A stretch of DNA of 64,000 bases, from contig CM046836.1 in assembly GCA_025618425.1 (NCBI GenBank), positions 27,794,140 to 27,858,139 of the forward strand, in the 5' to 3' direction. Position numbers and translations under genes: made by a program. The notes below the pieces were generated by a model. That model was not told the DNA's origin and ran no database searches. It worked only from the letters and a program-made list of their open reading frames with translations. Source of the stretch: Heliocidaris tuberculata (lineage: Eukaryota > Echinodermata > Echinoidea > Camarodonta > Echinometridae). Positions 14,147 through 23,866 of the stretch are shown here, piece by piece; the stretch's first letter is position 1, and each line of letters opens with the position of its first letter.

Positions 14147-17100
14147 TACATTTTATCATTGGGCCAAGTAATAATATTAATAGTTTTTTTTGTATGTTCA
14201 TATATTTATACCATTATTATGCGAACAAACAATAACTTGATTCAAATTACACAAACATTGGATTAAATACAGCTTACTTTTTCAGAAAATGGGGTAATTC
14301 CTAACGCCGATCAACAGTAAGCATAGAATTTCTAATCAAAGTGATATCAATTTTAAGCCCTTAAAAAAATGAATATAATCAGTAAGTTGCCCATACCTGA
14401 AGTCCCCCCTCTAAGCCACACCCGATACATGTACCTCCATCGGCAACGAGGTCTAATGTGTCGCGTAAAGAAGATCTGTGTGCTTGTGATGAAACTTGCA
14501 CCAATGTGTGTCTTGTTGCAAAACTATCTGTAAAAGTAACTATTCCAACCCAAGTTCCATCAGTGACCAGATCGATGAAAGCAGTGGTTGCACTGATAGC
14601 CTTCGATATTCTAGCACTTTTCTGAAAACAAATACGTGAATGCCATACAATGGGTTATAACGTGTCGATAACATCATATTGAGCTTAAAGGGAAATCCAA
14701 CTTTAATGGCAAATCATGGAAATAAGAAAGTTAGGAATTCTAGAAAATGTAATCACTATACATATGGGAATTTCAAATTGTCACTGTGATGTAGTGGCGG
14801 AGAACTCCCCGATTCGCTTCAACACACAAAATGACTGAAAAGGCTCTTTAAAAAAAATAAAATGTATTAGTCAGTAGGATCCTTTCTTTCTTCTATGAGG
14901 ACCTAAAACAATATGCTATCGACAATAAATTTTGAGTATTGCCCCGATGGAAAAGGCACTTGAGAGAAAACCGCAAATTAATGATATTTTAGTGTTAGAC
15001 AAAAGGGAGAGTTGACCGCCGATATGTCTTAATCGACTCACCTAATTGCCAATTTGAGATGTATTGATCTCACTTTCACCATCCTGTTTTTTCTAATTTT
15101 TCTGCTTTCACAAAAATCACATTATCACCAAAGGTGGATTGCCCGTTAAATGGTCTCTAGTGCCTATCAACACTTACCCCTCCCCCCGATACTCACACAT
15201 GCACACAATTGACCAAAATAAAAATACATTGTATATCTTATGTCAAATAGGGACAAACCACTAAGACAATGATCCACGATCAACTACCCCTGTGACAAAT
15301 AACCATCCCGAGCACTACCTTGTGAGGCACCTAGTTCACTCTTGATAAAGCAATTCACCATAACTGTCAGGAACAACAAAATAAAATTACTGCTTTGATC
15401 CATTTACAATCCTCACAATTACGTGGAGGGGGTGCTTTGTCCTTGATGATAGTTGTGCTCGGGGATAGTTCTCCGGGATACTAAAAGAATTGTCCCCTGG
15501 ATAATCTAGATGTGTTGTGAGAAGTCTTACACAAGCGTTTCGTTAATTCACTGACAATTAAATTTCTGACATTAATGATATCTTATCGAGTATATAATAA
15601 AATAACTTACACCCATGCTCCCAGATGTGTCCATAACTATGACTATCCGACACTCGTCGCTGCCACGAGCCTGAGCCAGAGTGAATGATGGCAAAATGTC
15701 ACTGTCACCAAGTTCCGAGGGAAGGGAATTGCCGTCTGGGGATTTGGAGGTGTCAAAAAAGTATTATTTTATAAAATAATTAGATATTCATTTAGAGTAT
15801 AACGATAATGTTAAATAATATTTGTATGAACATTGTAACATTGTTCAGTGCTCTCGTGAGATAAACGAACAAGAATGCAACTCGATTTGGTCCTACAGGT
15901 AATTTGATTGATATATGATTCTCTAATCTTGAGTTTAAAAAAAAAATGCATGATAATCACGAAATACCTTTAAAATCATCATGTTCCCGCATAACTTCCC
16001 ACGCACTCTTTGATCCACAGAGCCGATTGTGTTTATTGGGCGCTTCTCGGTTATGAAGGTTGTAAGGATGATTCGTATCGTTGTCACAGAAATCAACGAC
16101 CTTCAAAAAGAGAGTAAAGATTACATTTCATTATTTCAATGCATGTGATTCATTACGTTCTATTAGATTGAAGATTCGAAATCCTCTTAATTTCATACTG
16201 AACCGGATGAAAATAACAAAATATCATGGAATTCCAAGTGTTAATTTATATTCGTCTTGTGAATACATGCTAGTTTAACCCATGAATAATTAGATTCAGT
16301 TTATCTATTTTTTATTGTGCTTTGGTCGATTTTCTTTCCCCTTAGGTTTGCATGCTATATATTCAAAGATTTTGACCAAAAAAAAAAAAATCAACAAATC
16401 ATGTACCTGATCAAACATAAGATATCCGTACATGATGGAGCCTGTAGATGTTCCAGGTCCAGATGGGACAGCGAGACATCCTTCTTCATATCCATCATAT
16501 TCGTTCCCCTCACAATCGCGATACGGAAAGGCATTTGATGTTCTGTCTTTGATAAGAGACATGATCTCACGTCCTAACGCACACCTACATTAAAGGTAAT
16601 CGGGCAGAAAATATCCTGCGAAAAATTAAATGCCCCCTGACGCAGATGAATTAGAGCCCCCGGATGAAAGTGTCCAACAGCGTATTCCTTCTGCACCGAA
16701 ATCGGTAGCTTAGCTTAGAGCCGGTTTAATATTCTAACTCTTAACTTCTTTCTAATATTGTTCCTGCTGTGATCATTAATGTTCCATCAAATCCGCCAAT
16801 TATTTGAAATATTTGTTGGAGGACATAATTACATAGCGTTTGTGCTTGAAATAATTGCTTTTAAGAGAAAGGGAGTATAAAGATTATGCTTCTTCCTAAA
16901 ACACAAGTCCTACAATTTTACTGCAAATTAACAGAGTTATTTCAATATTTTTCTATAAGTGCTCAATATACTAAACGAATAGGTTCCTCTTTAATCTGGC
17001 GTGTTTTATGATCATAGTAATATTTTATATGCAGTGAATGTTAGGTTGCATCACGTTTTAGGATACTAATAAAATACAATAACATAAGAAGTGATTTTAA

Positions 17101-20100
17101 TCTAAATTTAAAGATGCGACTTACGCCACGGGTTTCCATTTTTCATCTTCCATGGACTGATAGAAGTAGGTTAAGTCGTTTTGGTCTCCCACAGGATCAG
17201 GGTACTCATTGAAAAGCCCCCATCGAAGATGGCCCCACTCATGAACAAGTACACGCCCTGGGTTTAATGTTTTACATTTAAAATGCATATATAACCAAGT
17301 ACAAATCATTACGATAAGTGATGCAATTAAGATATTTGTCAATGTTAAACATGACTTAATTTATGAGCCAACACCCGGCCTTTGAAGTTTCAAAGAGGAT
17401 AAGTTTCAATGGAAGATATATGCAAATGACAAAAAAAAACACATAAATACATGTTTATCATTCATACGGTATATAATTGTCCATAAATTATGTTTACGAC
17501 TAATCACATTGTGCATCAAAAACATCCAAAAACATAGGCCTACATATCACAAACTTGCATGAAGATTTGCTGAATATAAACAATCTTATACTAAAATTGT
17601 CTCAATCATTCTAAACCACAATTAGCAGCAAAATAACAACGAACACCTACATCGAAGAGCCGATATACCTCTCCTCATTTTAAATTGAGTTTGAAATATA
17701 CTCCTGCTTTTTGTCGGCGGACGTAGAACACAGGCTATATAAAATCATAGACAGGTAGACCCAAGTGCTGGGCCCCTTGCTATGTCAGGCATGCGGATGG
17801 GCTATTACTAAAAGTTCACGAAAAGGGTTGGAAACTTCAGCATTAGCTTAATCTGCCTTGTGAGCTTCGAGATATAGTAAATGTTATTTCTCCCTTCCCG
17901 AACATGCGAAAGAGGTTACAAAGAGTGATTTGAGCTATACTGCAGATGTTAAATGTGACAAATACTTTTTTGTTATTAGTAATAATAACTGAAGAGAAAA
18001 TTCAGCTATTTTTTTTTTTTTTTTTTTTTAAGTTATGAAAGTTTAAAGTGCAACAAATAACGACTAGTCATCTTAATGCAAGTAAAAACCAAACTGCTAC
18101 GAGATGGTCTTGCAAAAAAATCTAGCGATTGCTAATTTTTTATTTTCCTTTTCGATTATGCCTTTACTAATCCACCAAATCTTTGTTAACGAGGGGGAAT
18201 CCTTCCGATATTTAAGTGTAATCTCAATTTGAATCGAAACTTGTCTATTCAAATCCCTTTGTAATTCTCGACATAATAATTAATGGTCAGGTTTGAAGAA
18301 GGATATACAGGCTTACCTGAATTCCCAAAGATATCCGCAGTTCGAGGATCTGTTAAGAATTCTTCGACAAAATGAATGTAACGTCCTGGTTTTCCACACC
18401 CTTGAACCTGCAGCGTATATGGATTTGGCGCATACAGAGGATTGGGTGGTGCAACAATGATGTCAGCAACGTCAAAGGTGAGTCGTCCTGGTGACCTGTA
18501 CTCGGGTTTAGTTGTCCAGTTAGATGGGATGAGAATAGTGATGCTCTTGAAGTAAACACGTTTTCTTGTAGCCTGATATAAGTATCGTGAGCCATCCATG
18601 AACATCCGCTACCAAGTGTCAGAAAAGATTTAATTTTGAAAATGACTCCTGATGACTTACATGCATTGTTTTTAAACAATTGTGTATGAATAAATATGTG
18701 TATATTCTTCTTGATGCAGCTTTAATGTTTGTTTGTTTTGTTTTGTCGTTTGTTGTTGTTGTTGCTGCTGCTGCTGTTGTTGTTGCAGAATAACGTAGAT
18801 ATGATCTCACTGGGCAAATCGATGTGTTCGATCATGTGTTCGATCGGCTAAAGCCGGGATAATAATATGATTGCAGGGCCCTCAGGGAGAATAGTATATA
18901 ATACTGATGAGGCTACCCTAGGTATACAAGACATAATTATAAGCAATTAATTTTAGATCTTACATTATTTCATAATCAGTAGCAACTAGCAGTTTGCATA
19001 TATTTGGTTTAACAGATTGCACCTTTTTTACAATCAATGGTACCAGACAAGATTTAAAGTGTTTTCGGTACAGTTATCTCAGATGGTTGAACATAATTAT
19101 TGTGAAAAGATACAAAAAATAAAAATCAAATAACACCATGGTTGAAAAGATCATTGACCCTTTAGGACTATACCAAAATTTAACTACTTGTTTCTATCAC
19201 TTCCAGAACCAAACTCTTATCAAAGAGGTAAATCGATGTTTTTACTCCCTTTTATGGGGTAATAAACCTGACAAAATAAGAAGAAAACAAATGTATCAGT
19301 TGTATAAGGTTGGTGGAGTTAAAATGACAGATATTGGTATACATCTCCTACGATATCATGGATCAGAAGATTTATTCGCAGTGATTAGTGACTCATTAGA
19401 TAAAAACTTTGCTTATTATATGTTTCACTCGTTTTTGCCTCCATCATATTCTCTCCAATTATACAGAGTATCCAAACATTACAAACAATTCATGGGCCGC
19501 TGAACCGGGGAGCTGCAGCCCCCTCCCCTGGCTTTAATGGATGTCATAACAACACTTTTAATTGTATCTTAATCATTGTAAGAAAATATATTTTCAGCTA
19601 AATGCAAAAACCACATATAACTGTTTAAAAAGGTTATTTTAGCTGTTAAATCTTATTATGATATGAAATGATATATAGCAAAAACAAATAATATAGAAGA
19701 AAAGAATTTTTTGGGAAAAAATGGTTTTATTTTACCAAATTTTTCTCTCTTTTTATTCTCTTTTTTTGGGGGGGTGTTTTCTTCATTTGTTTGTTTGTAA
19801 TAGAATTGGAATATAAATTATATTTTGCTAAGTCTATCATTTTATATGTCGCAATGAGGTCGAGATAATTTTGTTATATTCTATTTTTTTGTTGTTGAAT
19901 ATTTATATGACAATTCATTGAATAATGCATGTATAGCTCTTTTGTGAAAATGATTGTTTATAAATAATAAAGGAACCCTGTGGAAGGGTAAATAGAAAAA
20001 AAGAAAAATATATATTTGGTTTACCTATTTCAATACTCTCAAATTATTTCTAAATTCAATCCATTACAAATTTGTTTGTTTGTTTTTTTGTGGTTTTTTT

Positions 20101-20586
20101 TTTGTGGTTTTTTTTTTGGTGTTTTTTTTATATAACCCTGCATTAAACAAACCAAATAAATATCGGGTAAATATTACACCTATTTTAATATCTAGAAACC
20201 AGCATCTGAATGCGTTCACAGGCTGAACATTAAACTGTGTCATGTTCAACTTCAAGTGCAGTACAGGACATTATACAAAATATATTAAATCTACACTCCA
20301 AATAAAATCTTAATCATAAAGGTTGACATGTAGTAGCCTTTGAGGATTCATTTGCATGAGTTTCTTCTAGACATCAAAAATAATAAAAGACGCATTGGCT
20401 TACCCGTATGGCATGAACCAATTCATCATTCTCCTCCAGACGCTCATCAATGGCAACCACCACACTGGTATATCCTCCATTCTCAAGAACTATAGATGAC
20501 TGGGATGTGATTGCTCCAACCTCCCGCATCATCATCAAAGATGCCATCCAAAAGATGAACAAACGTATCTCAGCCTTGAACCTCAT
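678..20586 (-). CDS. CLCA: Gene A: CLCA family protein, complete, 19 exons
   Basis: Joined exons (minus strand, 5' to 3'): 20586-20404, 18608-18317, 17257-17125, 16584-16407, 16100-15968, 15735-15611, 14621-14397, 11430-11244, 10225-10113, 9662-9536, 8092-7977, 6742-6454, 6030-5836, 4844-4593, 3665-3261, 2893-2835, 2416-2316, 1919-1699, 991-678. All introns are GT-AG, phases agree throughout, and the sum is 3648 nt (1215 residues plus TGA). Order: hydrophobic N-terminus; CLCA N-domain with H164-E-W-G-H and E176; VWA domain with MIDAS D342-T-S-G-S; beta-sheet-rich domain; FnIII-like region about 775-950; EGF-like Cys cluster about 960-984; RYRR-D at 1098-1102; membrane helix about 1175-1198. 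Family knowledge: CLCA proteins are self-cleaving zinc metalloproteases at the cell surface or secreted, and some modulate TMEM16A chloride current. At 1215 residues it is longer than the usual 900-950; the extra length lies after the FnIII part. Function here is inferred from homology only. Confidence 0.92.
1699..1919 (-). CDS. CLCA: Gene A exon 18: extra module with RxRR motif
   Basis: 221 nt. Encodes VADGYPI, a Cys-flanked segment with FVVYALRPAAPDVC, then SRYRRDD and a second basic run VRRRS. R-Y-R-R fits the furin consensus RxRR. The donor GTCAGT is weak but matches the weak GTCAGA of gene B, and it is needed for phase 1. Confidence 0.8.
2316..2416 (-). CDS. CLCA: Gene A exon 17: Cys-containing module
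   Basis: 101 nt. Encodes SSVTQQLNLFCTNNFDICCPERG. The acceptor is taken at GGCAG before GATAGT, the choice that keeps phase 0. An in-frame alternative lies 6 nt further upstream. Gene B conserves SVTxQLNLFCxNNFDxCCPE. Confidence 0.8.
2835..2893 (-). CDS. CLCA: Gene A exon 16: short linker exon
   Basis: 59 nt. Encodes VKSQLRNGVQIDLQG between a TTAG acceptor and a GTAATA donor. Accepted because gene B has a 59-nt exon with the same phase and nearly the same peptide. Confidence 0.82.
3261..3665 (-). CDS. CLCA: Gene A exon 15: FnIII second half, Pro-rich linker, EGF-like cluster
   Basis: 405 nt. Encodes SYDIRIS, then FSYAIALRATDDAGKMSPVSN, closing the FnIII-like fold. A Pro-rich linker (IPTAPPPTPPPTIGP) follows, then C-N-G-M-V-C-x-N-G-G-T and a run CSCSCSDEF resembling an EGF-like module. 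The module is not usual in vertebrate CLCAs. Donor GTAAGT, phase 1. Confidence 0.9.
4593..4844 (-). CDS. CLCA: Gene A exon 14: linker and first half of FnIII-like domain
   Basis: 252 nt. Encodes AAPFTRSSSAGS, then FPPNRVQDLRV and VVLTWTAPGDDLDTG. The P-x-x-V-x-D-L and L-x-W-T-A-P-G-D-D-x-D patterns are the FnIII-like start in CLCA proteins. Equal length in gene B, with high DNA similarity. Confidence 0.92.
4890..5835. other. Intron 13 of gene A, nothing recognised
   Basis: AT-rich apart from poly-T and poly-G runs. A short palindrome-like AAGCGCGGTACCGCGTTTGTAA near 5190 is the only notable word. Confidence 0.4.
5836..6030 (-). CDS. CLCA: Gene A exon 13: beta-sheet-rich domain
   Basis: 195 nt. 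Encodes GADVTANDGVYTRSF, matching the D-x-x-x-N-D-G-x-Y-S-R-x-F motif universal in CLCA proteins, and later NDGNALILGGSGRSP. Same length in gene B. Confidence 0.92.
6454..6742 (-). CDS. CLCA: Gene A exon 12: beta-sheet-rich domain
   Basis: 289 nt, phase 0 in and phase 1 out. Begins SGEWLYHIRNT, matching the W-x-Y-x-(I/L)-x-N pattern of CLCA proteins. It continues with QSVTFSVYSR, then ATVERPGGDPV and LLDNGAG. Gene B exon 12 is 6 nt longer. Confidence 0.92.
6835..7570. repeat. Diverged direct duplication with poly-G in intron 11 of gene A
   Basis: Poly-G plus GGACG..ACGGAAATTTTGAAGACTGAAAA near 6840-6910 and GTCGCTACATTCTCTCGCATACTAGTA near 7020 recur in the same order near 7428-7470 and 7540. 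A decayed direct repeat of unknown type. Confidence 0.55.
7977..8092 (-). CDS. CLCA: Gene A exon 11: beta-sheet-rich domain
   Basis: 116 nt. Encodes GVTLTITQPNG followed by SPEYNQDAQRRVINVFIDG. Its acceptor lies only about 15 bp from the end of a MITE (8107-8526), so the MITE end forms part of the polypyrimidine region. Confidence 0.9.
8107..8526. mobile_element. MITE with about 40-bp terminal inverted repeats
   Basis: Left end AAGGCCACTGCACACCTTAC matches, inverted, the right end near 8485-8525 over about 40 bp with one or two mismatches. The 420-bp interior has no supported coding potential. It sits in intron 10 of gene A right next to the exon 11 acceptor. Superfamily unknown; target duplication not clear. 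Confidence 0.85.
8975..9514. repeat. Seven copies of an 18-bp motif in both orientations
   Basis: GTTTTCACGAAGTGACGG or close variants occur at 8975, 9067, 9174 and 9290 on the plus strand, and inverted at 9125, 9244 and 9497. Spacing is irregular. The intervening DNA also shares pieces (GCGGCTGAGATCC occurs twice). Intron 10 of gene A. Confidence 0.85.
9536..9662 (-). CDS. CLCA: Gene A exon 10: beta-sheet-rich domain start
   Basis: 127 nt. Encodes IDPSVGFGTQFIVTYTQ. The I-D-x-S-V-G-x-x-T-x-F pattern starts the CLCA beta-sheet-rich domain after the VWA. Phase 1 out. Confidence 0.9.
9768..9905. repeat. (AAT)n/(GAT)n microsatellite
   Basis: Long run of AATAATAAT with GATAAT interruptions in intron 9 of gene A. 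Confidence 0.9.
10113..10225 (-). CDS. CLCA: Gene A exon 9: end of VWA domain
   Basis: 113 nt, flanked by TTTAG acceptor and GTAAGA donor. Encodes FSYGDGGTTAELITSLTKTADRC. The gene B paralogue is 113 nt. Confidence 0.88.
10580..11140 (+). pseudogene. Decayed non-LTR reverse transcriptase fragment
   Basis: Recognisable pieces in shifting frames: CEAFDKV (the catalytic FDKV block) near 10590, SGVPQ near 10770 (the SGVPQGS block), LHTLQTWENEWLMIFN near 10922 and KYLGIHLKSNLNF near 11065. The order is that of a jockey/CR1-type reverse transcriptase. Many frameshifts and stops; dead. Intron 8 of gene A, opposite to the gene. Confidence 0.75.
11244..11430 (-). CDS. CLCA: Gene A exon 8: VWA domain C-terminal half
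   Basis: 187 nt. Encodes GGDILLMSDGADSG, where the Asp is the usual later MIDAS position, then GVRVNTLAIGQGAY. Same phase (1 out) and length as gene B exon 8. Confidence 0.93.
11853..13747. mobile_element. Probable repeat element with short inverted ends
   Basis: ATTGGTCTACG at the left end and CGTAGACCAAT at the right end bound 1.9 kb that is more GC-rich than the surroundings, with many TACGGGC/ATCGTGC-like words. It contains the hairpin-motif cluster at 12346-12615. Boundaries rest on 11-bp inverted ends only. Intron 7 of gene A. Confidence 0.4.
12346..12615. repeat. Six copies of a 21-bp hairpin motif
   Basis: GGCAAG-ATTTCTCAG-CTTGCC or close variants start at 12346, 12418, 12456, 12486, 12526 and 12594. 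Each copy is an inverted repeat (6-bp arms, 9-bp loop). Arm changes in some copies are compensatory: GACAAG pairs with CTTGTC. Confidence 0.85.
14099..14146. repeat. (AT)n microsatellite
   Basis: About 24 AT units in intron 7 of gene A. Confidence 0.95.
14397..14621 (-). CDS. CLCA: Gene A exon 7: VWA domain core
   Basis: 225 nt, phase 0 both ends. Encodes RISKAI, then DLVTDGTWVGIVTFTDSF and a later CIGCGLEGGLQ. The TF-x-D/S strand and the C-I-G-x-G-L-x-x-G helix are typical of CLCA VWA domains. Gene B has an exon of equal length. Confidence 0.92.
14685..15149. mobile_element. TTAA-flanked MITE, copy 1
   Basis: Ends TTAAAGGGAAATCCAACTTT and AAAGGTGGATTGCCCGTTAA are imperfect inverted repeats bounded by TTAA. 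The interior shares GTCACTGTGATGTAGTGGCG (inverted) with the copy at 42405-42915. TTAA duplication is typical of piggyBac-type transposition (inference). Intron 6 of gene A. Confidence 0.75.
15611..15735 (-). CDS. CLCA: Gene A exon 6: start of VWA domain with MIDAS
   Basis: 125 nt. Encodes FTLAQARGSDECRIVIVMDTSGSMG. The DTSGS motif is the first part of the metal-ion-dependent adhesion site. Because it is intact, the domain should bind a divalent cation (family inference). Ends at a consensus GTAAGT donor directly after GSMG. Confidence 0.93.
15968..16100 (-). CDS. CLCA: Gene A exon 5: N-domain/VWA linker
   Basis: 133 nt. Encodes VVDFCDNDT, then YNLHNREAPNKHNRLC and SAWEVM. The phrase NREAPNKHNRLC followed by S-x-W-E-V is characteristic of CLCA proteins just before the VWA domain. 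The gene B copy has the same length and phase. Confidence 0.93.
16407..16584 (-). CDS. CLCA: Gene A exon 4: Cys-rich part of N-domain
   Basis: 178 nt, phase 2 in and phase 0 out. Encodes a segment with three Cys and the conserved block GNEYDGYEEGCL, then GTSTGSIM. The matching gene B exon is 175 nt and shares that block, but is clearly diverged around it. Confidence 0.9.
17125..17257 (-). CDS. CLCA: Gene A exon 3: zincin HEWGH active-site exon
   Basis: 133 nt. Encodes GRVLV followed by HEWGHLRWGLFNEY: the HExxH zinc-binding helix and the downstream Glu (pattern HExxHxxxGxxxE) that CLCA metalloproteases use as third ligand. All expected catalytic residues are present. The exon is nearly identical in DNA sequence to exon 3 of gene B. 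Confidence 0.95.
18317..18608 (-). CDS. CLCA: Gene A exon 2: CLCA N-terminal domain
   Basis: 292 nt, phase 0 in and phase 1 out. Encodes the classic CLCA segment beginning DGSRYLYQATRKRVYF, then ILIPSNW, DVADIIVAPPNP and GCGKPGRYIHF. This precedes the zinc-binding helix. The paralogous exon in gene B is exactly the same length. A central run of about 65 bp (roughly 18483-18545) is almost base-for-base identical between the two genes. Confidence 0.92.
18838..18940 (+). mobile_element. SINE 3'-part fragment
   Basis: GCAGGGCCCTCAGGGAGAA, then TACTGATGAGGCTACCCT, closely matches the minus-strand SINE tail at 54900-54990. Intron 1 side of gene A. Confidence 0.6.
19138..19503 (+). pseudogene. LINE ORF2 fragment (L1/Tx1-like, post-RT region)
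   Basis: 121-codon open frame with LLWGNKPDKIRRKQMYQLY and GGVKMTDI, the pattern (LWxxKPxKIxRxxLYxxxxxGGLxMPDI) that follows the reverse transcriptase in L1/Tx1-type LINEs. No RT domain upstream, so a 5'-truncated relic. AT-rich sequence to about 19980, with AATAAA near its end, may be the LINE 3' UTR. Located in intron 1 of gene A. Confidence 0.6.
20404..20586 (-). CDS. CLCA: Gene A exon 1: signal peptide and start of CLCA N-domain
   Basis: ATG at 20586-20584 opens 61 codons. A hydrophobic stretch (LFIFWMASLMMM) after a short basic start looks like a signal peptide. It is followed by the typical CLCA beginning with Y-T-S-V-V-V-A-I-D-E and E-N-D-E-L-V. Ends in phase 0 at a GTAAGC donor. A donor-like GGTAAGT lies just upstream of the ATG, so an additional 5' UTR exon is possible. 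No promoter element was recognised. Confidence 0.88.
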
Positions 20587-22697
20587 TTTGCATGAATACT
20601 TACCTTTTCACTATTGAAATGAGAGTAGAATTCCTATATCTTAACCTGAAAACCATACTTTCCAGGAGTATGCCGTATTAGCGTCTCCTTTGTCCCAGTA
20701 GTGTATGAAAAACTTCAATTACATAAGTACGTTCTGTCTTAATCGTTTGTGCGATGGGATGCAACGCCAGAGGTATAGTACTTGTGCATCCCGAATGTTC
20801 GCCATCCCATAATACAAACAGCACACACACGCATCCACTCTGCCCACTGTGAATGGGACTGTATTCTGAATATATATTACCTCGCAAATGTTCCCTACAC
20901 ACAGTGGAGCTCATGTACAGCGGGCGTTGACCGCGCCCTACATTTCAAAAAATTCCCCAGGCTTCCTTCCTCCGCCGCGCCATTTCATCTTATATTCTCT
21001 CACGCCAACACCCTTCAATCTCTCTCTCTCTATCTCTCTCTTCCTCTCTTCCTCTCTTCCTCTCTTTTACTCTCACTAAAGTCATCTTTCCCTTGTTCAC
21101 ATCTAGCCTCATTTTTGCTCATGGATGTCGTTTTATCCTTTTTTTCTGTCTGAAACAAAACACTTCCGACTATTAATGACTGGGTGAGTTTCATTCGGCT
21201 TCTTTCTTTTGTAAAAATCAGTAACTTCATGAAACACTTTTTTAAAAATCAATTTGCGACGTCTATGCCCACGCTCGATGTCTTGCCAACTTCATGTACA
21301 CTAGCTCGCATCCCGATTATAGGGATAAAAGTTAAGTAAAGACGTTACAAGGAGAAAGATATAGGGAAATTACCAGGTTATCTGGGTCTTTTAACGTCCG
21401 AAAACAAAACATGTCAAAAGATCGACGGTACTGATATGCATTTTTTTTAAATATACACAAAACAGCACAAAATACAAGTAACATTTTTTTTTTATTACAA
21501 ATGATTATTAGAGGCCTTCATCATGATCCTCTTAAAAAGGGTTATCAAATCATATTACTAATTATGTCACAGCAAAATTAATCCGCAAAAATTGTCTAAA
21601 TACAATTATTTTCTTTTTCGAATATAATTACATGTAAGTCGTCATTGCAGTCAGTTACGTCCAAACAAGAGACATCTACCCAAAATGAAAAAAAATATAT
21701 ATATCGTTTAAGAGGAGTAACCCTATACATAGAAATTTGACCGGTCGGTGTTGGAAACAGAACACCATCGAAACAGATCAATTAGATTTGAGGAAATCGG
21801 ATAAATTATGATAAAGATATCTTTTAATGGAATATATAAAATACTTGGAATCACTCGTTGGCAAAAGGGTCATCATGTGTGATGACAGACACTCCCCCCA
21901 GTCGCGTGTACGGAAGTCTTCAAGACATCATTTTTCCCAATTAACGTGATTAACAAAAGTGAAGATTTTTTTTTTCTTCTCTATAACTAGTAACTTGCTA
22001 ATATACCATAACCACAAGCGAAAGAAACGGTCGTTCAATCATACTTTGGAACTTTTCAAAAAAGGATGCTATGAATGAATTATTAGAATAGAAACCAAAT
22101 GGAAGACTTCTACATATCAAGGCCCCATTGTTAATAAACAATTGCCTGCACCATTAGTGATTTTCTATTCTTTTTAATAAGGAATGAATAGATCTTTAAT
22201 TATTTTTTATTACCACGAAGCGAAATTCATTTCAAACATAATTTCCCGTTTAAAAGTCGACCAGGTATGAATACACCCATTCACTTCCCAAACCTGACAC
22301 GTACACTTAACATGACATATTCGAAATGTCACTCGAACCTGATGAATCTTCGGATTATCAAAAAGGACATGATATGTTTATACTCATAAAAAGGTTAGTC
22401 TATCCCGCATATTTAGTGATCACCAACCCTGAAAGTTCAAGTTCAAGTTTAAGTTTATTTATTCAGTTGTCTTTCTTCCAACAATAAGTGACATAACAAT
22501 AACATTAACACTTTCTTTCAGCAATAGTATCAATGACAACTGTAAAACTAGGCTTACAAGTATAACATAAATATATGAGTACATGTACATGTGAAATAAT
22601 AAGAAAGGGTAACCCTGAAACCAAACATTATTCGCAAGGCAATAACAGCACAGCCCGACAAATTAAAAAAACAGACTGTACAATCTAAACCAACACC

Positions 22698-23117
22698 AGT
22701 ACATCATTCTACAATTACGTCAGCTGTCGTCAGCAGAAACATTCAAATCACAACTGAAAACTTATTTGTTCTTTTCGTTGTAATTACTGTAATATTCTAA
22801 TTTACTATGTTTAGGAGAATTATCTATGTATTTTTCTCTAAGCGCCATGAGCACCGAAAGGTGGACTTGTGCGCTATACAAGTAGCCACTATTATTAGTA
22901 GTAGTATTATAACAGTACATCATTCTACAATTACGTCAGCTGTCGTCAACAGAAACATTCAAATCACAACTGAAAACTTATTTGTTCTTTTCGTTGTAAT
23001 TATTGTAATATTCTAATTTACTATGTTTAGGAGAATTATCTATGTATTTTTCTCTAAGCGCCATGAGCACCGAAAGGTGGACTTGTGCGCTATACAAGTA
23101 GGCACTATTATTAGTAG
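22698..23117 (+). repeat. Tandem duplication, 216-bp period, of a LINE 3' end
   Basis: The block from AGTACATCATTCTACAATTA to GCGCTATACAAGTA is present at 22698 and again at 22914, with very few differences. The ending GGTGGACTTGTGCGCTATAC plus ATTATT resembles 3' tails of CR1/L2-like LINEs in marine genomes. Confidence 0.8.
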
Positions 23118-23130
23118 AAGTATTATCCAG

Positions 23131-23775
23131 CAAAAGTGAGTACACCCCTTTCAAAAAGATTTTTAAAATTATAGTGTAACTGCTTACAATAATAATGTAC
23201 TCAAAGAACAAGCCTTACAGCAATGATGGAGTAAACATTCTGTGATATTTTTGTTGGTTCGACGATATTTATTACATAACAATAGTGTAGCATAACCAGG
23301 ATATTGTTGAAAATGGAAGCTACAAGAGTGAGTACACGCCAGCTTTTGTGTGTACATTGTCTATATGTTTTACAGTGAAATATATCATCCTGGAGGGAAA
23401 GATGTTATTATCCTTTCAAAATGAGAGTAACCCCTAGATCCAAGAAGTAGTTAATCCCTTTCTTCTGAAGAAGTTATGGGTGGATATGTTGGAGTTACAA
23501 ATCATACCAAATGAGCTAAACCACTAAAGCTCCTCTGGGGCATTCTATAACACACAAACTGGAGGAACGGAAAATGTCCTACTTTTGACCGCTCTAAAAA
23601 GTTGCTGCAGACGAGTGGAACAGCATGCATTCACAGAGAGAAGTAATGTAGGCCAATTCTACTATGATTATAAGTGATATAGTGCTTTAAAGAAACAATG
23701 ACAAAATTACAGAATTTTCAATTAAATTTGACATTTATTCCAATGTGATATACTACAGGGGTCTACTCACTTTTG
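23131..23775. mobile_element. Inverted Tc1/mariner-type ends
   Basis: CAAAAGTGAGTACACCCCT at 23131 is the inverse of AGGGGTCTACTCACTTTTG at 23757 with one mismatch; a third related word lies at 23322. The outer-end sequence (CAGGGG) appears to face inward, so these may be ends of two partial elements rather than one MITE. Confidence 0.45.
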
Positions 23776-23866
23776 TTTCTAACAGTTTGAACTATCCTTA
23801 GTATGCTATACTGTTGTAATGGAATAAATATTTTGTACTAACATGGGTCCTGAAAATCATGCTATG

